Source: Paenibacillus kribbensis (GTDB lineage: Bacteria; Bacillota; Bacilli; Paenibacillales; Paenibacillaceae). From it: 64,000 nucleotides of DNA. The position numbers and the translations under genes were made by a program. Positions 8,316 to 18,004 of this stretch are shown one piece after another. The stretch is from assembly GCF_002240415.1 (NCBI RefSeq), contig NZ_CP020028.1, positions 1,947,501 to 2,011,500 of the forward strand, read 5' to 3'. Positions within the stretch are counted from its first letter, which is position 1. The number at the start of each line of letters is the position of its first letter. The notes under the pieces were generated by a model, which was not told the origin of the DNA, did not search any database, and worked only from the letters and a program-made list of their open reading frames with translations.

Positions 8316-10232
8316 TTGAAAAAATCTAACGTGATCATGCGGCGCAGGCTGGTGTGGGGGCTGCTGGGATTGTTTGTACTGTTCACGGCCTTGTCGATCC
8401 GGCTCGCCTATGTTCAATTGGGTAAAGGAGGCGAGCTCTCGGCCAAGGCTGAGGATTCGTGGCGCCGCAATATTCCTTTTGCCGCCAAGCGTGGCGAAAT
8501 TTTGGACCGGCAGGGTACGGCATTGACCTATAATGTTAGTTCGCCGACAGTTATGGCGATACCCGTACAGATTAAGCAGCCGGAAGAAACGGCACGGAAG
8601 CTGGCGCCCTTGCTGGATATGAGTGAGGATAAAGTGCTTAAGCTTATTACCAAACGAACTGCAAGCCAAAAACTTCAACCCGGCGGACGGAAAATTACGA
8701 TGGAGAAAGCGCAGCAAATTCGTGATTTGAAGCTGCCGGGTATCGTTGTTGCTGAGGACAACAAACGTTATTATCCCTATGGCGATCTGGCGGCTCATAT
8801 TCTCGGATTTACGGGAATTGATAATCAAGGGCTGACAGGAGTAGAAAAGCAGCAAAACAGCAAGCTTCGGGGGATTGATGGGAGTATTGCATATTTATCT
8901 GATGCAGGTGGTCGGCTGATGCCCGGTTCTTCTGAAAAGTACATTGAACCGAAGGATGGCCTGAATTTACAATTGACCATTGATAAGTCTGTGCAGTCCA
9001 TCATGGAGCGAGAGCTTGACCAAGCCATGGTCAAATTTCAGGCCAACTCGGCATTATCTATTGCCATGAATCCCAAGACAGGTGAGATACTGGGCATGGC
9101 TGGACGACCAAGCTATGAGCCAGCGCTATACAAGCAATATGCGCCTGAAATTTACAATCGGAATTTGCCGATCTGGATGACCTACGAACCTGGTTCTACG
9201 TTTAAAATTATTACACTGGCCGCTGCGTTGGAAGAAAAGAAAGTAGATCTCAAAAATGACCATTTTTTTGATCCGGGATATATTGAAGTTGGCGGGGCGC
9301 GCCTGCGCTGTTGGAAAAAAGGCGGTCATGGCAGCGAGACCTTTCTTCAAGTGGTGGAGAATTCTTGCAACCCCGGTTTTGTAACGCTAGGGCAGCGTTT
9401 GGGCAAAGAAGCACTGTTCAAGTACATTCGCAATTTCGGTTTTGGCAGCAAAACAGGCATCGACATGATTGGTGAGGGAAATGGAATTTTGTTCAAACTT
9501 CCCAAGGTCGGGCCTGTAGAACTGGCGACAACCGCCTTTGGTCAAGGGGTTTCAGTCACTCCGATCCAGCAGGTGACGGCGGTATCTGCTGCAATTAATG
9601 GTGGCAACCTTTATAAGCCTCACATTACAAAAGCCTGGATTCAGCCGGAAACAGGCAAGGTGCTGGAAAAAGTAGAACCGAAGCTGGTGCGAAGGGTTGT
9701 TTCAGAGGATACCTCCCGACAGGTGAGGGAAGCGCTGGAGAGCGTCGTTGCCAAAGGCACAGGTCGTCCTGCTTTTATTGAGGGTTACCGGGTGGGAGGT
9801 AAAACGGGTACAGCGCAGAAGGTCATTAATGGACGGTATTCTTCTTCGGAGCATATTGTATCTTTTATCGGCTTTGCTCCCGCGGATGACCCGCAGATTG
9901 TGGTGTACACTGCTGTTGATAACCCGAAAGGTGTTCAATTCGGCGGGGTAGTCGCTGCACCAATCGTGCAAAATATTTTGCGGGATTCGCTGCTTGCTCT
10001 GAAAATACCACCTCGCACCAATCAGATTGCCAAGGAGTATAAGTACGGGGAAACTCGAATTGATACGGTCCCGGATTTGGTAGGTGCCGGCGTGGCTGAT
10101 TTGTACGAAGATATGAATATGAACTTTATGCTTGTAAAATCCGGGTCAGGCAAGACGGTGGTCAGTCAGGCGCCGAAGCCGGGCTCCAGATTGGAACGGG
10201 GATCAACGATCCGTATTTATATGGGGGATTGA
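8316..10232 (+). CDS. spoVD: Stage V sporulation protein D (sporulation-specific class B PBP)
   Basis: SpoVD crosslinks spore cortex peptidoglycan in the mother cell. The 638-residue product has an N-terminal membrane helix (about 12-32), a dimerisation domain, and a transpeptidase domain with S294-T-F-K, SCN (in VENSCNPGF) and K496-T-G-T, then a single C-terminal PASTA repeat. The SCN instead of SSN and the one PASTA domain match SpoVD rather than PBP2B. It starts at TTG 8316 behind GGAGGAACGGAGGGGG. It lies between pbpB and murE exactly as in B. subtilis. Confidence 0.92.
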   Translation: MKKSNVIMRRRLVWGLLGLFVLFTALSIRLAYVQLGKGGELSAKAEDSWRRNIPFAAKRGEILDRQGTALTYNVSSPTVMAIPVQIKQPEETARKLAPLLDMSEDKVLKLITKRTASQKLQPGGRKITMEKAQQIRDLKLPGIVVAEDNKRYYPYGDLAAHILGFTGIDNQGLTGVEKQQNSKLRGIDGSIAYLSDAGGRLMPGSSEKYIEPKDGLNLQLTIDKSVQSIMERELDQAMVKFQANSALSIAMNPKTGEILGMAGRPSYEPALYKQYAPEIYNRNLPIWMTYEPGSTFKIITLAAALEEKKVDLKNDHFFDPGYIEVGGARLRCWKKGGHGSETFLQVVENSCNPGFVTLGQRLGKEALFKYIRNFGFGSKTGIDMIGEGNGILFKLPKVGPVELATTAFGQGVSVTPIQQVTAVSAAINGGNLYKPHITKAWIQPETGKVLEKVEPKLVRRVVSEDTSRQVREALESVVAKGTGRPAFIEGYRVGGKTGTAQKVINGRYSSSEHIVSFIGFAPADDPQIVVYTAVDNPKGVQFGGVVAAPIVQNILRDSLLALKIPPRTNQIAKEYKYGETRIDTVPDLVGAGVADLYEDMNMNFMLVKSGSGKTVVSQAPKPGSRLERGSTIRIYMGD

Positions 10233-10287
10233 TAGGTTTTTTTTATACCATACTATGAATAACGAGAGAGCAATGGAGGAATGAAAG

Positions 10288-11775
10288 ATGGAGCTTCAAC
10301 AATTGGCTTCACTGCTGGCCGTCTCCCGCATCGTGGGGGATGGTACAGTGGATTGCCGAGGAATCGGGGCGGATTCACGTCGGGTAGAGCAGGGAGACTT
10401 GTTTCTGTGCTTGCCTGGTTTTACAGTGGACGGACATGACTATGCCGTGCAGGCAATTGCGTCCGGTGCGGCAGCCTTAGTTGTAGAGCGGGAGCTGGAT
10501 GTGTCTGTTCCACAGCTTGTGGTTAAGGACGCTCGTTATGCCATGGCGGTTTTGTCGGATTATATGTTTGATTCACCGAGCCGTCGATTGCGCATGATCG
10601 GCATCACCGGAACCAACGGCAAAACCACAATTACTTATCTAATTGAAAAAATCATGAATGATGCCGGAGTAAACACCGGACTGATCGGTACGATTCAAAT
10701 GCGTTATGGTGGTCAGTCTTACCCTATGTCAGGCACTACGCCCGAAGCGGTAGAGCTGCAACGTTATCTCGGCAATATGGCAGAGCAAGGTGTTCAATGC
10801 TGTGTCATGGAGGTATCCTCACATGCACTGGAGCAGGGACGCGTCAAAGGAACTGATTTTCGTACCGCTATATTTACAAACCTGACACAGGATCACCTGG
10901 ATTATCATAAGACAATGGAGGAGTACCGTGCTGCTAAAGGACTTTTGTTTTCCAGATTGGGAAATGCCTTCTCGCGGGATTGGTCGGACAGTAAATATGC
11001 TGTTCTGAATGCGGATGATCCGGCCTCTTCCTACTTCCAGGCTCAAACTGCGGCCCAAGTCATTACATATGGCGTGGAAAAGGAATCCGATGTGCAGGCA
11101 TCCCGTATCGCGATTAGCGCGAAGGGGACCTCCTTCCATGTGTCGACTTTCAAAGGGGATACCGATATTGAGCTTCGAATGGTAGGCAAGTTCAATGTGT
11201 ACAACGCATTAGCAGCCATCACGGCTGCTTTACTGGAAGGGATCTCGCTGGCCGATATTAAGCACAGTCTGGAGTCTATAGCAGGCGTAGACGGGCGGGT
11301 AGAGCCTGTAGATGCGGGTCAGCCGTTTGCTGTGATTGTAGATTATGCTCATACCCCGGACGGATTGGAAAACGTTCTTCGCACGGTTAAGGAATTTGCG
11401 GTCGGTAAAATATGGTGTGTATTTGGATGCGGTGGAGATCGGGATCGTACCAAACGTCCTTTGATGGGAAAGATTGCCGCGCGATACAGCGATCATTCGT
11501 TTATTACTTCCGACAACCCCCGAACAGAGGACCCGGAAGTTATTTTGAAAGATATCGAGCAGGGGCTGATTGACGAAGGGGTAGCCGCAGAACGATACGA
11601 GCTGATCGTAGATCGCAGAGCTGCTATTCATAAAGCTATTGAAATGGCAAGCCCTGACGATGTAGTATTGATTGCGGGAAAAGGTCATGAGACCTACCAG
11701 CTGATCGGAAAAACGGTGCATGAATTCGATGACCGCATCGTAGCCAAAGAAGCGATAAGGGGTTTATCCAAGTGA
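10288..11775 (+). CDS. murE: UDP-MurNAc-L-Ala-D-Glu:meso-diaminopimelate ligase
   Basis: MurE adds the third residue of the peptidoglycan stem peptide in the cytoplasm, using ATP. The P-loop GTNGKTT is at residues 108-114. The DNPR motif at 409-412 is the known marker for meso-DAP rather than lysine as substrate, so the cell wall is of the DAP type. The 495 residues are normal. GGAGG precedes ATG. It opens a tightly packed run, murE-murF-mraY-murD, with murF overlapping its stop codon. Confidence 0.96.
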   Translation: MELQQLASLLAVSRIVGDGTVDCRGIGADSRRVEQGDLFLCLPGFTVDGHDYAVQAIASGAAALVVERELDVSVPQLVVKDARYAMAVLSDYMFDSPSRRLRMIGITGTNGKTTITYLIEKIMNDAGVNTGLIGTIQMRYGGQSYPMSGTTPEAVELQRYLGNMAEQGVQCCVMEVSSHALEQGRVKGTDFRTAIFTNLTQDHLDYHKTMEEYRAAKGLLFSRLGNAFSRDWSDSKYAVLNADDPASSYFQAQTAAQVITYGVEKESDVQASRIAISAKGTSFHVSTFKGDTDIELRMVGKFNVYNALAAITAALLEGISLADIKHSLESIAGVDGRVEPVDAGQPFAVIVDYAHTPDGLENVLRTVKEFAVGKIWCVFGCGGDRDRTKRPLMGKIAARYSDHSFITSDNPRTEDPEVILKDIEQGLIDEGVAAERYELIVDRRAAIHKAIEMASPDDVVLIAGKGHETYQLIGKTVHEFDDRIVAKEAIRGLSK

Positions 11776-13178
11776 TGAAAAGAACAATCGGTCAAATTGC
11801 CTTCATGAGCGGAGGAACACTTCACAAAGAAGCGGACGCTGAACAGATGATTGAGGGCGTTTTTACAGATTCACGCAAGCCGCAAAGCCAAGGGCTGTTC
11901 GTTCCACTTTCCGGCGAGCGATTTGACGGGCATAATTATGTGCAGCAGATCATGAGCGAGGCAGGTGCAGCTGCTTTTTTATGGCAAAAGGATCACGGAG
12001 CGCCTCCAGCGGGAAACGCCATAGAAGTAGAGAATACATTAGAAGCTCTCCAGCAGCTAGCAACTGCATATTTGCGTGAAACTGGCGTTTCAGTCGTCGG
12101 AATCACAGGAAGCAACGGTAAGACGACGACGAAAGACATCGTGACGGCTCTGCTGGGCACGACTTTTAAAGTACACAAAACCGAAGGAAATTATAACAAT
12201 CATATCGGTTTGCCTTTAACGGTACTGTCCATGCCGCAGGATACAGATATTCTTATTCTTGAAATGGGTATGAGCGGACGTGGCGAGATCGGCCTGCTCA
12301 CTGATATTGCAAAGCCGGATGTTGCCGTCATTACCAATATAGGCGAATCTCACTTGCTCCAGCTTGGTTCCCGTGCGGAAATCGCTCGTGCAAAGCTGGA
12401 AATCGCCAGTGGTCTCAAGCCCGGTGGCTTGCTGATCTACAACGGTGATGAGCCACTATTGCCACAAGTGCTGGCGGAGCCTGCAACGGTCAAGCCTGAA
12501 GGTTTAAAATGGTTTACGTTCGGTATATCCAAGAACAATGATGATTATCCAACAGCAATCACTTCGGATGAACAAGGCAGCTTATTCACAACCGCCCAAT
12601 CTGGCAAAGAGGCTTTCCGACTCCCCTTGCTTGGACAGCACAATATTGTAAACGGGTTGGCAGCACTGGCGGTAGCGCGTCATTTCAATGTCGATGCAGA
12701 CCATATACGCAAAGGGCTGTCGTCTTTGAAGCTGACAGGCATGCGCATTGAGGTTGTGAGATGCTCTGACGGACTTACTGTGCTAAACGATGCCTATAAC
12801 GCCAGTCCTGCTTCAATGAAGGCTGCACTACAGACGTTATCCGGGTACAAAACGGACGGACGTAAAATTGCCGTGCTTGGTGATATGCTGGAGCTGGGAC
12901 CGGAGGAAAAGCAGTTCCATGAGGAAATCGGGCTTTTTGCAGCTAAGCACGACGTAGAGGAGCTGTTTACCTACGGTGAGCTGGGGATGTCTATTGCGCA
13001 GGGAGCTCTAGGACTAATGCCAACTGAACAAGTACACGCTTATACGGATAAGGAAAAGCTGATCCAGCATTTGCGGACTTATCTCCATGCTAATGATATT
13101 GTGCTGGTTAAGGCATCCAGAGGGATGCGATTGGAAGAAATTGTGGATGCGCTGAAAAACGGTCCGCTAAAGAACTGA
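11775..13178 (+). CDS. murF: UDP-MurNAc-tripeptide:D-alanyl-D-alanine ligase
   Basis: MurF adds D-Ala-D-Ala to complete the UDP-MurNAc-pentapeptide. The ATP-binding GSNGKTTTKD motif, the middle-domain signature LILEMGMSGRGEI and the C-terminal NDAYNASPASMKAAL motif are all present. Start is ATG 11775, whose A is the last base of the murE stop (TGATG junction); GTG 11772 one codon earlier is the alternative. The coupled junction suggests translational linkage with murE. Confidence 0.95.
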   Translation: MKRTIGQIAFMSGGTLHKEADAEQMIEGVFTDSRKPQSQGLFVPLSGERFDGHNYVQQIMSEAGAAAFLWQKDHGAPPAGNAIEVENTLEALQQLATAYLRETGVSVVGITGSNGKTTTKDIVTALLGTTFKVHKTEGNYNNHIGLPLTVLSMPQDTDILILEMGMSGRGEIGLLTDIAKPDVAVITNIGESHLLQLGSRAEIARAKLEIASGLKPGGLLIYNGDEPLLPQVLAEPATVKPEGLKWFTFGISKNNDDYPTAITSDEQGSLFTTAQSGKEAFRLPLLGQHNIVNGLAALAVARHFNVDADHIRKGLSSLKLTGMRIEVVRCSDGLTVLNDAYNASPASMKAALQTLSGYKTDGRKIAVLGDMLELGPEEKQFHEEIGLFAAKHDVEELFTYGELGMSIAQGALGLMPTEQVHAYTDKEKLIQHLRTYLHANDIVLVKASRGMRLEEIVDALKNGPLKN

Positions 13179-13200
13179 TGTTGACGAGAGGAAGACTCCC

Positions 13201-14169
13201 ATGGATATTCAATTATTACTGCTGACGATCGTCGTATCGTTTATACTGGCGGTCATCGCCGCTCCACTGCTTATTCCGCTGCTGCGGCGTATGAAATTCG
13301 GCCAGCAGGTCCGGGATGACGGGCCACAAAGCCATCTTAAAAAGATTGGTACGCCTACAATGGGCGGTATCGTGATTCTGCTGGCTTTTACGCTGACCTT
13401 TCTTAAGTTTTCAGCTATCAAAAATACGGACTTTTACGTTTTATTGGTCGCTACGCTCGGCTTTGGGCTGATCGGCTTTTTGGATGACTATATCAAAATT
13501 GTATTCAAGCGCTCACTGGGTCTGACGGCGCGCCAAAAGCTGTTCGGGCAATTATTGTTTGGCGGGATTATGTGCTGGCTTCTACTCAGCAATGATCATA
13601 GTACTGTCATCGGCATTCCGGGTACCTCATGGTCATTTGATTGGGGGGGCTGGTTTTACTACCCGTTCATTATTATCATGATGCTGGCAATCAGCAATGC
13701 TGTCAATTTCACAGACGGGCTGGACGGGCTGCTGTCTGGTACCAGTGCAATTGCCTTCGCCGCTTATGCGATTGTCGCGATTCAGGCGACCTCGCTTCCG
13801 GCTGCGGTATGCTCAGCGGCGATGATTGGTGCTGTGCTTGGTTTTCTTGTATACAATGCACACCCTGCCAAAGTATTTATGGGCGACACGGGATCGCTGG
13901 GCATCGGTGGCGCCATAGGTGCCATTGCAATCGTAACGAAAAGCGAAATTTTATTCATTATTATCGGTGGCGTATTCGTGATTGAAATGCTGTCCGTGGT
14001 CTTGCAGGTGGCTTCCTTTAAAACACGTGGCAAACGCATTTTCAAAATGAGCCCGATTCATCATCATTTCGAGCTGTCCGGTTGGTCCGAATGGCGTGTA
14101 GTTATCACATTCTGGGCTGTAGGACTGTTGCTGGCAGGACTCGGACTTTATCTCAACAAGGGGTTGTAG
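13201..14169 (+). CDS. mraY: Phospho-N-acetylmuramoyl-pentapeptide-transferase MraY
   Basis: MraY attaches UDP-MurNAc-pentapeptide to undecaprenyl phosphate in the membrane, forming lipid I. The product has about ten membrane helices and the family motifs: PTMGGI near residue 58, the aspartate pair in FLDDYIK, NFTDGLDGL and the C-terminal PIHHHFE histidine motif. The length of 322 residues is typical. It follows murF by 22 bases with GAGAGGAAG as RBS and precedes murD by 4 bases. Confidence 0.96.
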   Translation: MDIQLLLLTIVVSFILAVIAAPLLIPLLRRMKFGQQVRDDGPQSHLKKIGTPTMGGIVILLAFTLTFLKFSAIKNTDFYVLLVATLGFGLIGFLDDYIKIVFKRSLGLTARQKLFGQLLFGGIMCWLLLSNDHSTVIGIPGTSWSFDWGGWFYYPFIIIMMLAISNAVNFTDGLDGLLSGTSAIAFAAYAIVAIQATSLPAAVCSAAMIGAVLGFLVYNAHPAKVFMGDTGSLGIGGAIGAIAIVTKSEILFIIIGGVFVIEMLSVVLQVASFKTRGKRIFKMSPIHHHFELSGWSEWRVVITFWAVGLLLAGLGLYLNKGL

Positions 14170-14173
14170 ACAA

Positions 14174-15595
14174 ATGAACCATCCAGACGCATACCGAGAT
14201 CAGGAAGTTGTCGTTATAGGCCTGGCCAAAAGCGGTGTACAGGTTGCCAAGGTGCTGCATCAGGCAGGAGCCAAGCTGACCGTCAATGATAAAAAAGACA
14301 GGGAACAATGTCCCGAAGCTTCTGAATTAGAGGCTTTGGGAATTTCCGTTTTATGCGGGGGGCACCCGGAGGGACTGATTCATCCGGGGGTGAAGCTGGT
14401 CGTCAAAAATCCAGGCATCCCTTATAGCGCCCCGCCTGTACAGAAAGCTGTCGAGCTCGGCATTGAGGTTGTGACCGAAGTTGAGGTTGCCTACCATCTG
14501 TGTAAAGCCCCGATCATCGGAATTACAGGCTCCAATGGTAAGACGACCACGACCACGTGGGTGGGCAAGCTGTTGGAGTCTGCTGGTATGAATCCGATCG
14601 TGGCTGGTAATATCGGAACTCCATTATGTGAGGCGGCTGTGGACGCCAAGACAGATGAGTGGATGGTTGTGGAGCTGAGCAGCTTTCAATTAAAAGGAAC
14701 AAAGGATTTTAAGCCTGCTGTTGCTTGCTTGCTCAATGTGGCTGAGACCCATCTGGACTACCATGGAGGCATGGAGGATTATGTTGCATCCAAGGCACGT
14801 CTGTTTGCCAATCAAACGTCTGCTGATACAGCGGTGGTGAACTGGGATGATCCGGTCTGCCGGGAGCTTGTGCCCTATATTAAGGCGAAGCTGCTTCCGT
14901 TCTCGATGACGGAACGCTTGCAGGAAGGGTTGTTTGCTGACCCGCCATACATACCGGATGTGACGGATGATATCGAACGAAGCATCGTATACCGCGATAG
15001 CCTTGGGGTGGTGCATCCCATTATAGGTGTGGACGAGATTGGACTGCCGGGTCGCTTTAACGTGGAAAATGCGCTCGCTGCTTGCGCAATAGCCATTGCC
15101 GCAGGCGCAGAGCCTGCGAAGCTGGCAGAACCCTTAAGCGCTTTTCGCGGTGTAGAACATCGGCTTGAATATGTCATCGAGCATGCCGGAGCAGCCTATT
15201 ACAATAATTCCAAAGCAACTAATTCCAAAGCGACTATGATGGCCCTATCTTCCTTTAAGCAACCCGTTGTACTGATTGCCGGAGGGTTGGATCGCGGCTC
15301 AGATTATACGGAGCTTGTACCGTCCCTGCAGGAGCGTGTAAAGGCCGTTGTGCTTCTGGGTGAGACACGGCATAAGCTGGCAGATCGGGCCCATCAGGCC
15401 GGAATAGAGCATGTCGAGGTCGTCGATAATGGGGAGGACGCCGCCGCTACGCTCGTGGAGGCTGTGAACAAGGCGGCAGAACTTGCTGAGCCGGGAGATG
15501 TGGTATTACTCTCACCCGCTTGCGCAAGCTGGGATATGTTCCAATCCTATGAAGAGCGTGGACGTATTTTTAAAGAGGCGGCGCATAAATTGTAA
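14174..15595 (+). CDS. murD: UDP-N-acetylmuramoylalanine:D-glutamate ligase
   Basis: MurD adds D-glutamate to UDP-MurNAc-L-Ala. It shows the N-terminal Rossmann-like domain (VVVIGLAKSGVQVAK), the central ATP-binding GSNGKTTTT loop and the C-terminal domain with NNSKATN and SPACASWDMF, all standard for the family. The 473 residues are normal. It begins 4 bases after mraY. A perfect hairpin with a short T run lies immediately after its stop, so transcription may be partly stopped before spoVE. Confidence 0.95.
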   Translation: MNHPDAYRDQEVVVIGLAKSGVQVAKVLHQAGAKLTVNDKKDREQCPEASELEALGISVLCGGHPEGLIHPGVKLVVKNPGIPYSAPPVQKAVELGIEVVTEVEVAYHLCKAPIIGITGSNGKTTTTTWVGKLLESAGMNPIVAGNIGTPLCEAAVDAKTDEWMVVELSSFQLKGTKDFKPAVACLLNVAETHLDYHGGMEDYVASKARLFANQTSADTAVVNWDDPVCRELVPYIKAKLLPFSMTERLQEGLFADPPYIPDVTDDIERSIVYRDSLGVVHPIIGVDEIGLPGRFNVENALAACAIAIAAGAEPAKLAEPLSAFRGVEHRLEYVIEHAGAAYYNNSKATNSKATMMALSSFKQPVVLIAGGLDRGSDYTELVPSLQERVKAVVLLGETRHKLADRAHQAGIEHVEVVDNGEDAAATLVEAVNKAAELAEPGDVVLLSPACASWDMFQSYEERGRIFKEAAHKL

Positions 15596-15624
15596 GTAGG
15601 GGGGTTGGATAAGCCCCTACTTTT
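15594..15624 (+). terminator. Terminator-like hairpin between murD and spoVE
   Basis: A perfect 9-bp stem (aagtagggg / cccctactt) with an 11-nt loop runs into TTTT. It begins inside the murD stop codon. The T run is short, so partial termination or attenuation is more likely than a full stop. Confidence 0.55.
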
Positions 15625-15644
15625 ATGCAAGGGGTGGCCTCCTG

Positions 15645-16742
15645 ATGAAGCAATCTCGTTCGGCGCCGGATATATGGCTTTTCGTCTGTATTATAAGCTT
15701 ATTAGCCATCGGCATGATTATGGTATACAGCGCGGGCGCCGTCCTCGCTTTTCACGAGTACGGGGACTCCTACTATTTTGTAAAACGGCAATTGCTTTTT
15801 GCGGGGCTTGGTCTTGTAGCGATGTATTTTACTGCCAGAACGGACTATCGAATCTGGCAGAAATATGCCAAGGTCGTGCTTCTGATCTGTCTCGCGTTGC
15901 TGGTTGCCGTGTTAATTCCCGGCATTGGTGTAGTTAGAGGCGGAGCACGGAGCTGGCTGGGTATCAGCTCTTTCGGCATTCAGCCTTCCGAGTTTATGAA
16001 GCTGGGCATGATTCTTTATCTCGCCCAATGGCTCAGTCGTGCAGATTATGATATTAGTTCTTTTACGCGTGGCCTATTGCCTCCGCTTGGACTCATGGGA
16101 CTGGCCTTCGGCCTGATCATGCTGCAGCCCGATTTGGGTACAGGTACAGTGATGATGGGAGCGTCTATGCTGATCGTATTTACAGCTGGTGCGCGCATGA
16201 AGCATCTTGGCCTGCTGGCCTTGTCGGGGGCAGCAGGGTTTGCTGCACTGATCGCGGCTGCGCCTTATCGACTCCAGCGGATTACGGCTTTTCTGGACCC
16301 TTGGTCCGATCCGCTTGGTGCAGGCTATCAAATTATTCAATCGCTATATGCCATTGGACCTGGTGGATTGGCGGGTCTGGGACTTGGCATGAGTCGGCAG
16401 AAATACAGTTATGTTCCCGAGCCGCAGACGGATTTTATCTTTTCTATTTTGGCGGAGGAGCTTGGTTTTATCGGTGGAATGACGGTGCTGGGACTCTTTC
16501 TGGTGCTCGTATGGAGAGGAATGCGTGTCGCTATTACTATTCCGGATACCTATGGCAGCTTGCTGGCGGTAGGCATTGTCGGAATGGTTGCCGTACAGGT
16601 TGTCATTAACATCGGTGTTGTCATCGGCTTAATGCCGGTGACAGGAATAACATTGCCCTTAATCAGCTATGGAGGCTCTTCTCTGACGTTGATGCTAACT
16701 GCGTTGGGTATTTTACTGAATTTATCACGTTATGCGAGGTGA
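15645..16742 (+). CDS. spoVE: Stage V sporulation protein E (FtsW/RodA-family glycosyltransferase)
   Basis: SEDS-family membrane protein that polymerises peptidoglycan from lipid II; in this cluster position it is SpoVE, the cortex-synthesis partner of SpoVD. About ten membrane helices are visible, with the SEDS motifs GARSWLGI...QPSEFMKLG, the PDLGTG stretch and the C-terminal GITLPLISYGGSS. The 365 residues match. Because FtsW and SpoVE are close paralogues, a role in vegetative division cannot be excluded. ATG 15645 has AAGGGGTGG upstream, and murG follows after 6 bases. Confidence 0.88.
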   Translation: MKQSRSAPDIWLFVCIISLLAIGMIMVYSAGAVLAFHEYGDSYYFVKRQLLFAGLGLVAMYFTARTDYRIWQKYAKVVLLICLALLVAVLIPGIGVVRGGARSWLGISSFGIQPSEFMKLGMILYLAQWLSRADYDISSFTRGLLPPLGLMGLAFGLIMLQPDLGTGTVMMGASMLIVFTAGARMKHLGLLALSGAAGFAALIAAAPYRLQRITAFLDPWSDPLGAGYQIIQSLYAIGPGGLAGLGLGMSRQKYSYVPEPQTDFIFSILAEELGFIGGMTVLGLFLVLVWRGMRVAITIPDTYGSLLAVGIVGMVAVQVVINIGVVIGLMPVTGITLPLISYGGSSLTLMLTALGILLNLSRYAR

Positions 16743-16748
16743 AGGTTT

Positions 16749-17858
16749 ATGCGCGTCGTGTTGAGCGGCGGCGGTACCGGAGGGCATATTTATCCGGCGC
16801 TGGCCGTAGCCAGACAGTGCGAAGAGATTGATCCGGACGCTGAATTTTTATACATTGGCGGTCAACGAGGACTCGAAAGCAAGCTGGTTCCTCAGGAAAA
16901 AATTCCGTTCGAGGCTATTGATATCACAGGATTTCGTCGCAGCTTGTCCTTGGAAAATATTAAAACGATCATGCGCTTTTTCCAGGGGGTTCGTAGGTCC
17001 AAAGCATTATTAAAAAAATTTAAACCAGATATCGTCATAGGTACCGGGGGATATGTATGCGGCCCTGTCGTCTATGCAGCTTCCAAGCTGGGCATACCCA
17101 GCATGATTCATGAGCAAAATGCGATTCCAGGCCTGACCAATGCATTTCTGAGCCGCTATGTAGATACGGTGGCCGTTAGCTTTGAAGGCTCTGAAGGGGC
17201 TTTTCCCAAAGCCAAAAATGTATTGTATACCGGGAATCCACGCGCGACGACAGTTCGTTTGGCTAACCGGGATCGAGGCTTTGCTACGATCGGGGTTCCG
17301 ATGAATAGCTCGGTTGTACTTGTGGTAGGCGGCAGCAGGGGAGCGAAAGCTATTAATGATGCTATGATTGCCATGGCTCCGCAACTTTCGCAACTGAAAG
17401 ACGTCCATTTTGTATATGTGACTGGTGAATCTTACTATGAACAGACGTTGGACAGCATACGGAATCAGATCGGCTCATTGCCCAACCATCTTCACGTGCT
17501 TCCCTATATTCACAATATGCCAGAGGTGCTGGCTTGTACCTCTTTAATCGTTAATCGCGCCGGTGCGTCCTTCTTGGCCGAGATTACATCGTTGGGTATT
17601 CCGTCCATTCTGATTCCATCACCTAATGTGACCAATAATCATCAGGAGGCCAATGCCCGCACGCTTGAAAAGGCAGGCGCTTCGGTAATGATCGTGGAAA
17701 AGGAATTGAGCGGTTCTTCTCTGTTTCAGACTATTGCAGGAATTATGGGGGATGAAGCATTGCGTAACCGGATGGCAGAGTCGGCGTCTTCACTTGGCAA
17801 GCCTGACTCGGCAGATATTTTAGTAAAAGAAATGGAGCGCCTTGCCCGTAAAAGGTAG
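16749..17858 (+). CDS. murG: UDP-GlcNAc:undecaprenyl-PP-MurNAc-pentapeptide GlcNAc transferase
   Basis: MurG makes lipid II from lipid I at the inner face of the membrane. The glycine-rich N-terminal loop GGGTGGHIYPALA, the second G-loop VVGGSRGAKAIN and the UDP-GlcNAc-binding region NRAGASFLAEI...PSPNVTNNHQEANA are all clear. The 369 residues are typical. It sits six bases after spoVE with a GAGGTGAAGG RBS. A 146-base gap without recognisable signals separates it from murB. Confidence 0.96.
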   Translation: MRVVLSGGGTGGHIYPALAVARQCEEIDPDAEFLYIGGQRGLESKLVPQEKIPFEAIDITGFRRSLSLENIKTIMRFFQGVRRSKALLKKFKPDIVIGTGGYVCGPVVYAASKLGIPSMIHEQNAIPGLTNAFLSRYVDTVAVSFEGSEGAFPKAKNVLYTGNPRATTVRLANRDRGFATIGVPMNSSVVLVVGGSRGAKAINDAMIAMAPQLSQLKDVHFVYVTGESYYEQTLDSIRNQIGSLPNHLHVLPYIHNMPEVLACTSLIVNRAGASFLAEITSLGIPSILIPSPNVTNNHQEANARTLEKAGASVMIVEKELSGSSLFQTIAGIMGDEALRNRMAESASSLGKPDSADILVKEMERLARKR

Positions 17859-18004
17859 TCCGCAGCGCAGTTTGGGCGGTTGTCACATATCGGACGCTAT
17901 TGACATAGGATACCCTATAGATTGTGACCATCACTCAGGCTGCCGGTTGTCAGGTGAGAGCCTCATAACTATGCGGGGGCAAGCAACAAGGAGGTTTCAG
18001 TACA

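Noticed and set aside
17900..17928. TTGACA in the murG-murB gap as a promoter
   Set aside because: The hexamer 17 bases on is TGTGAC, and the only good -10 (TATAGA) is just 10 bases away.
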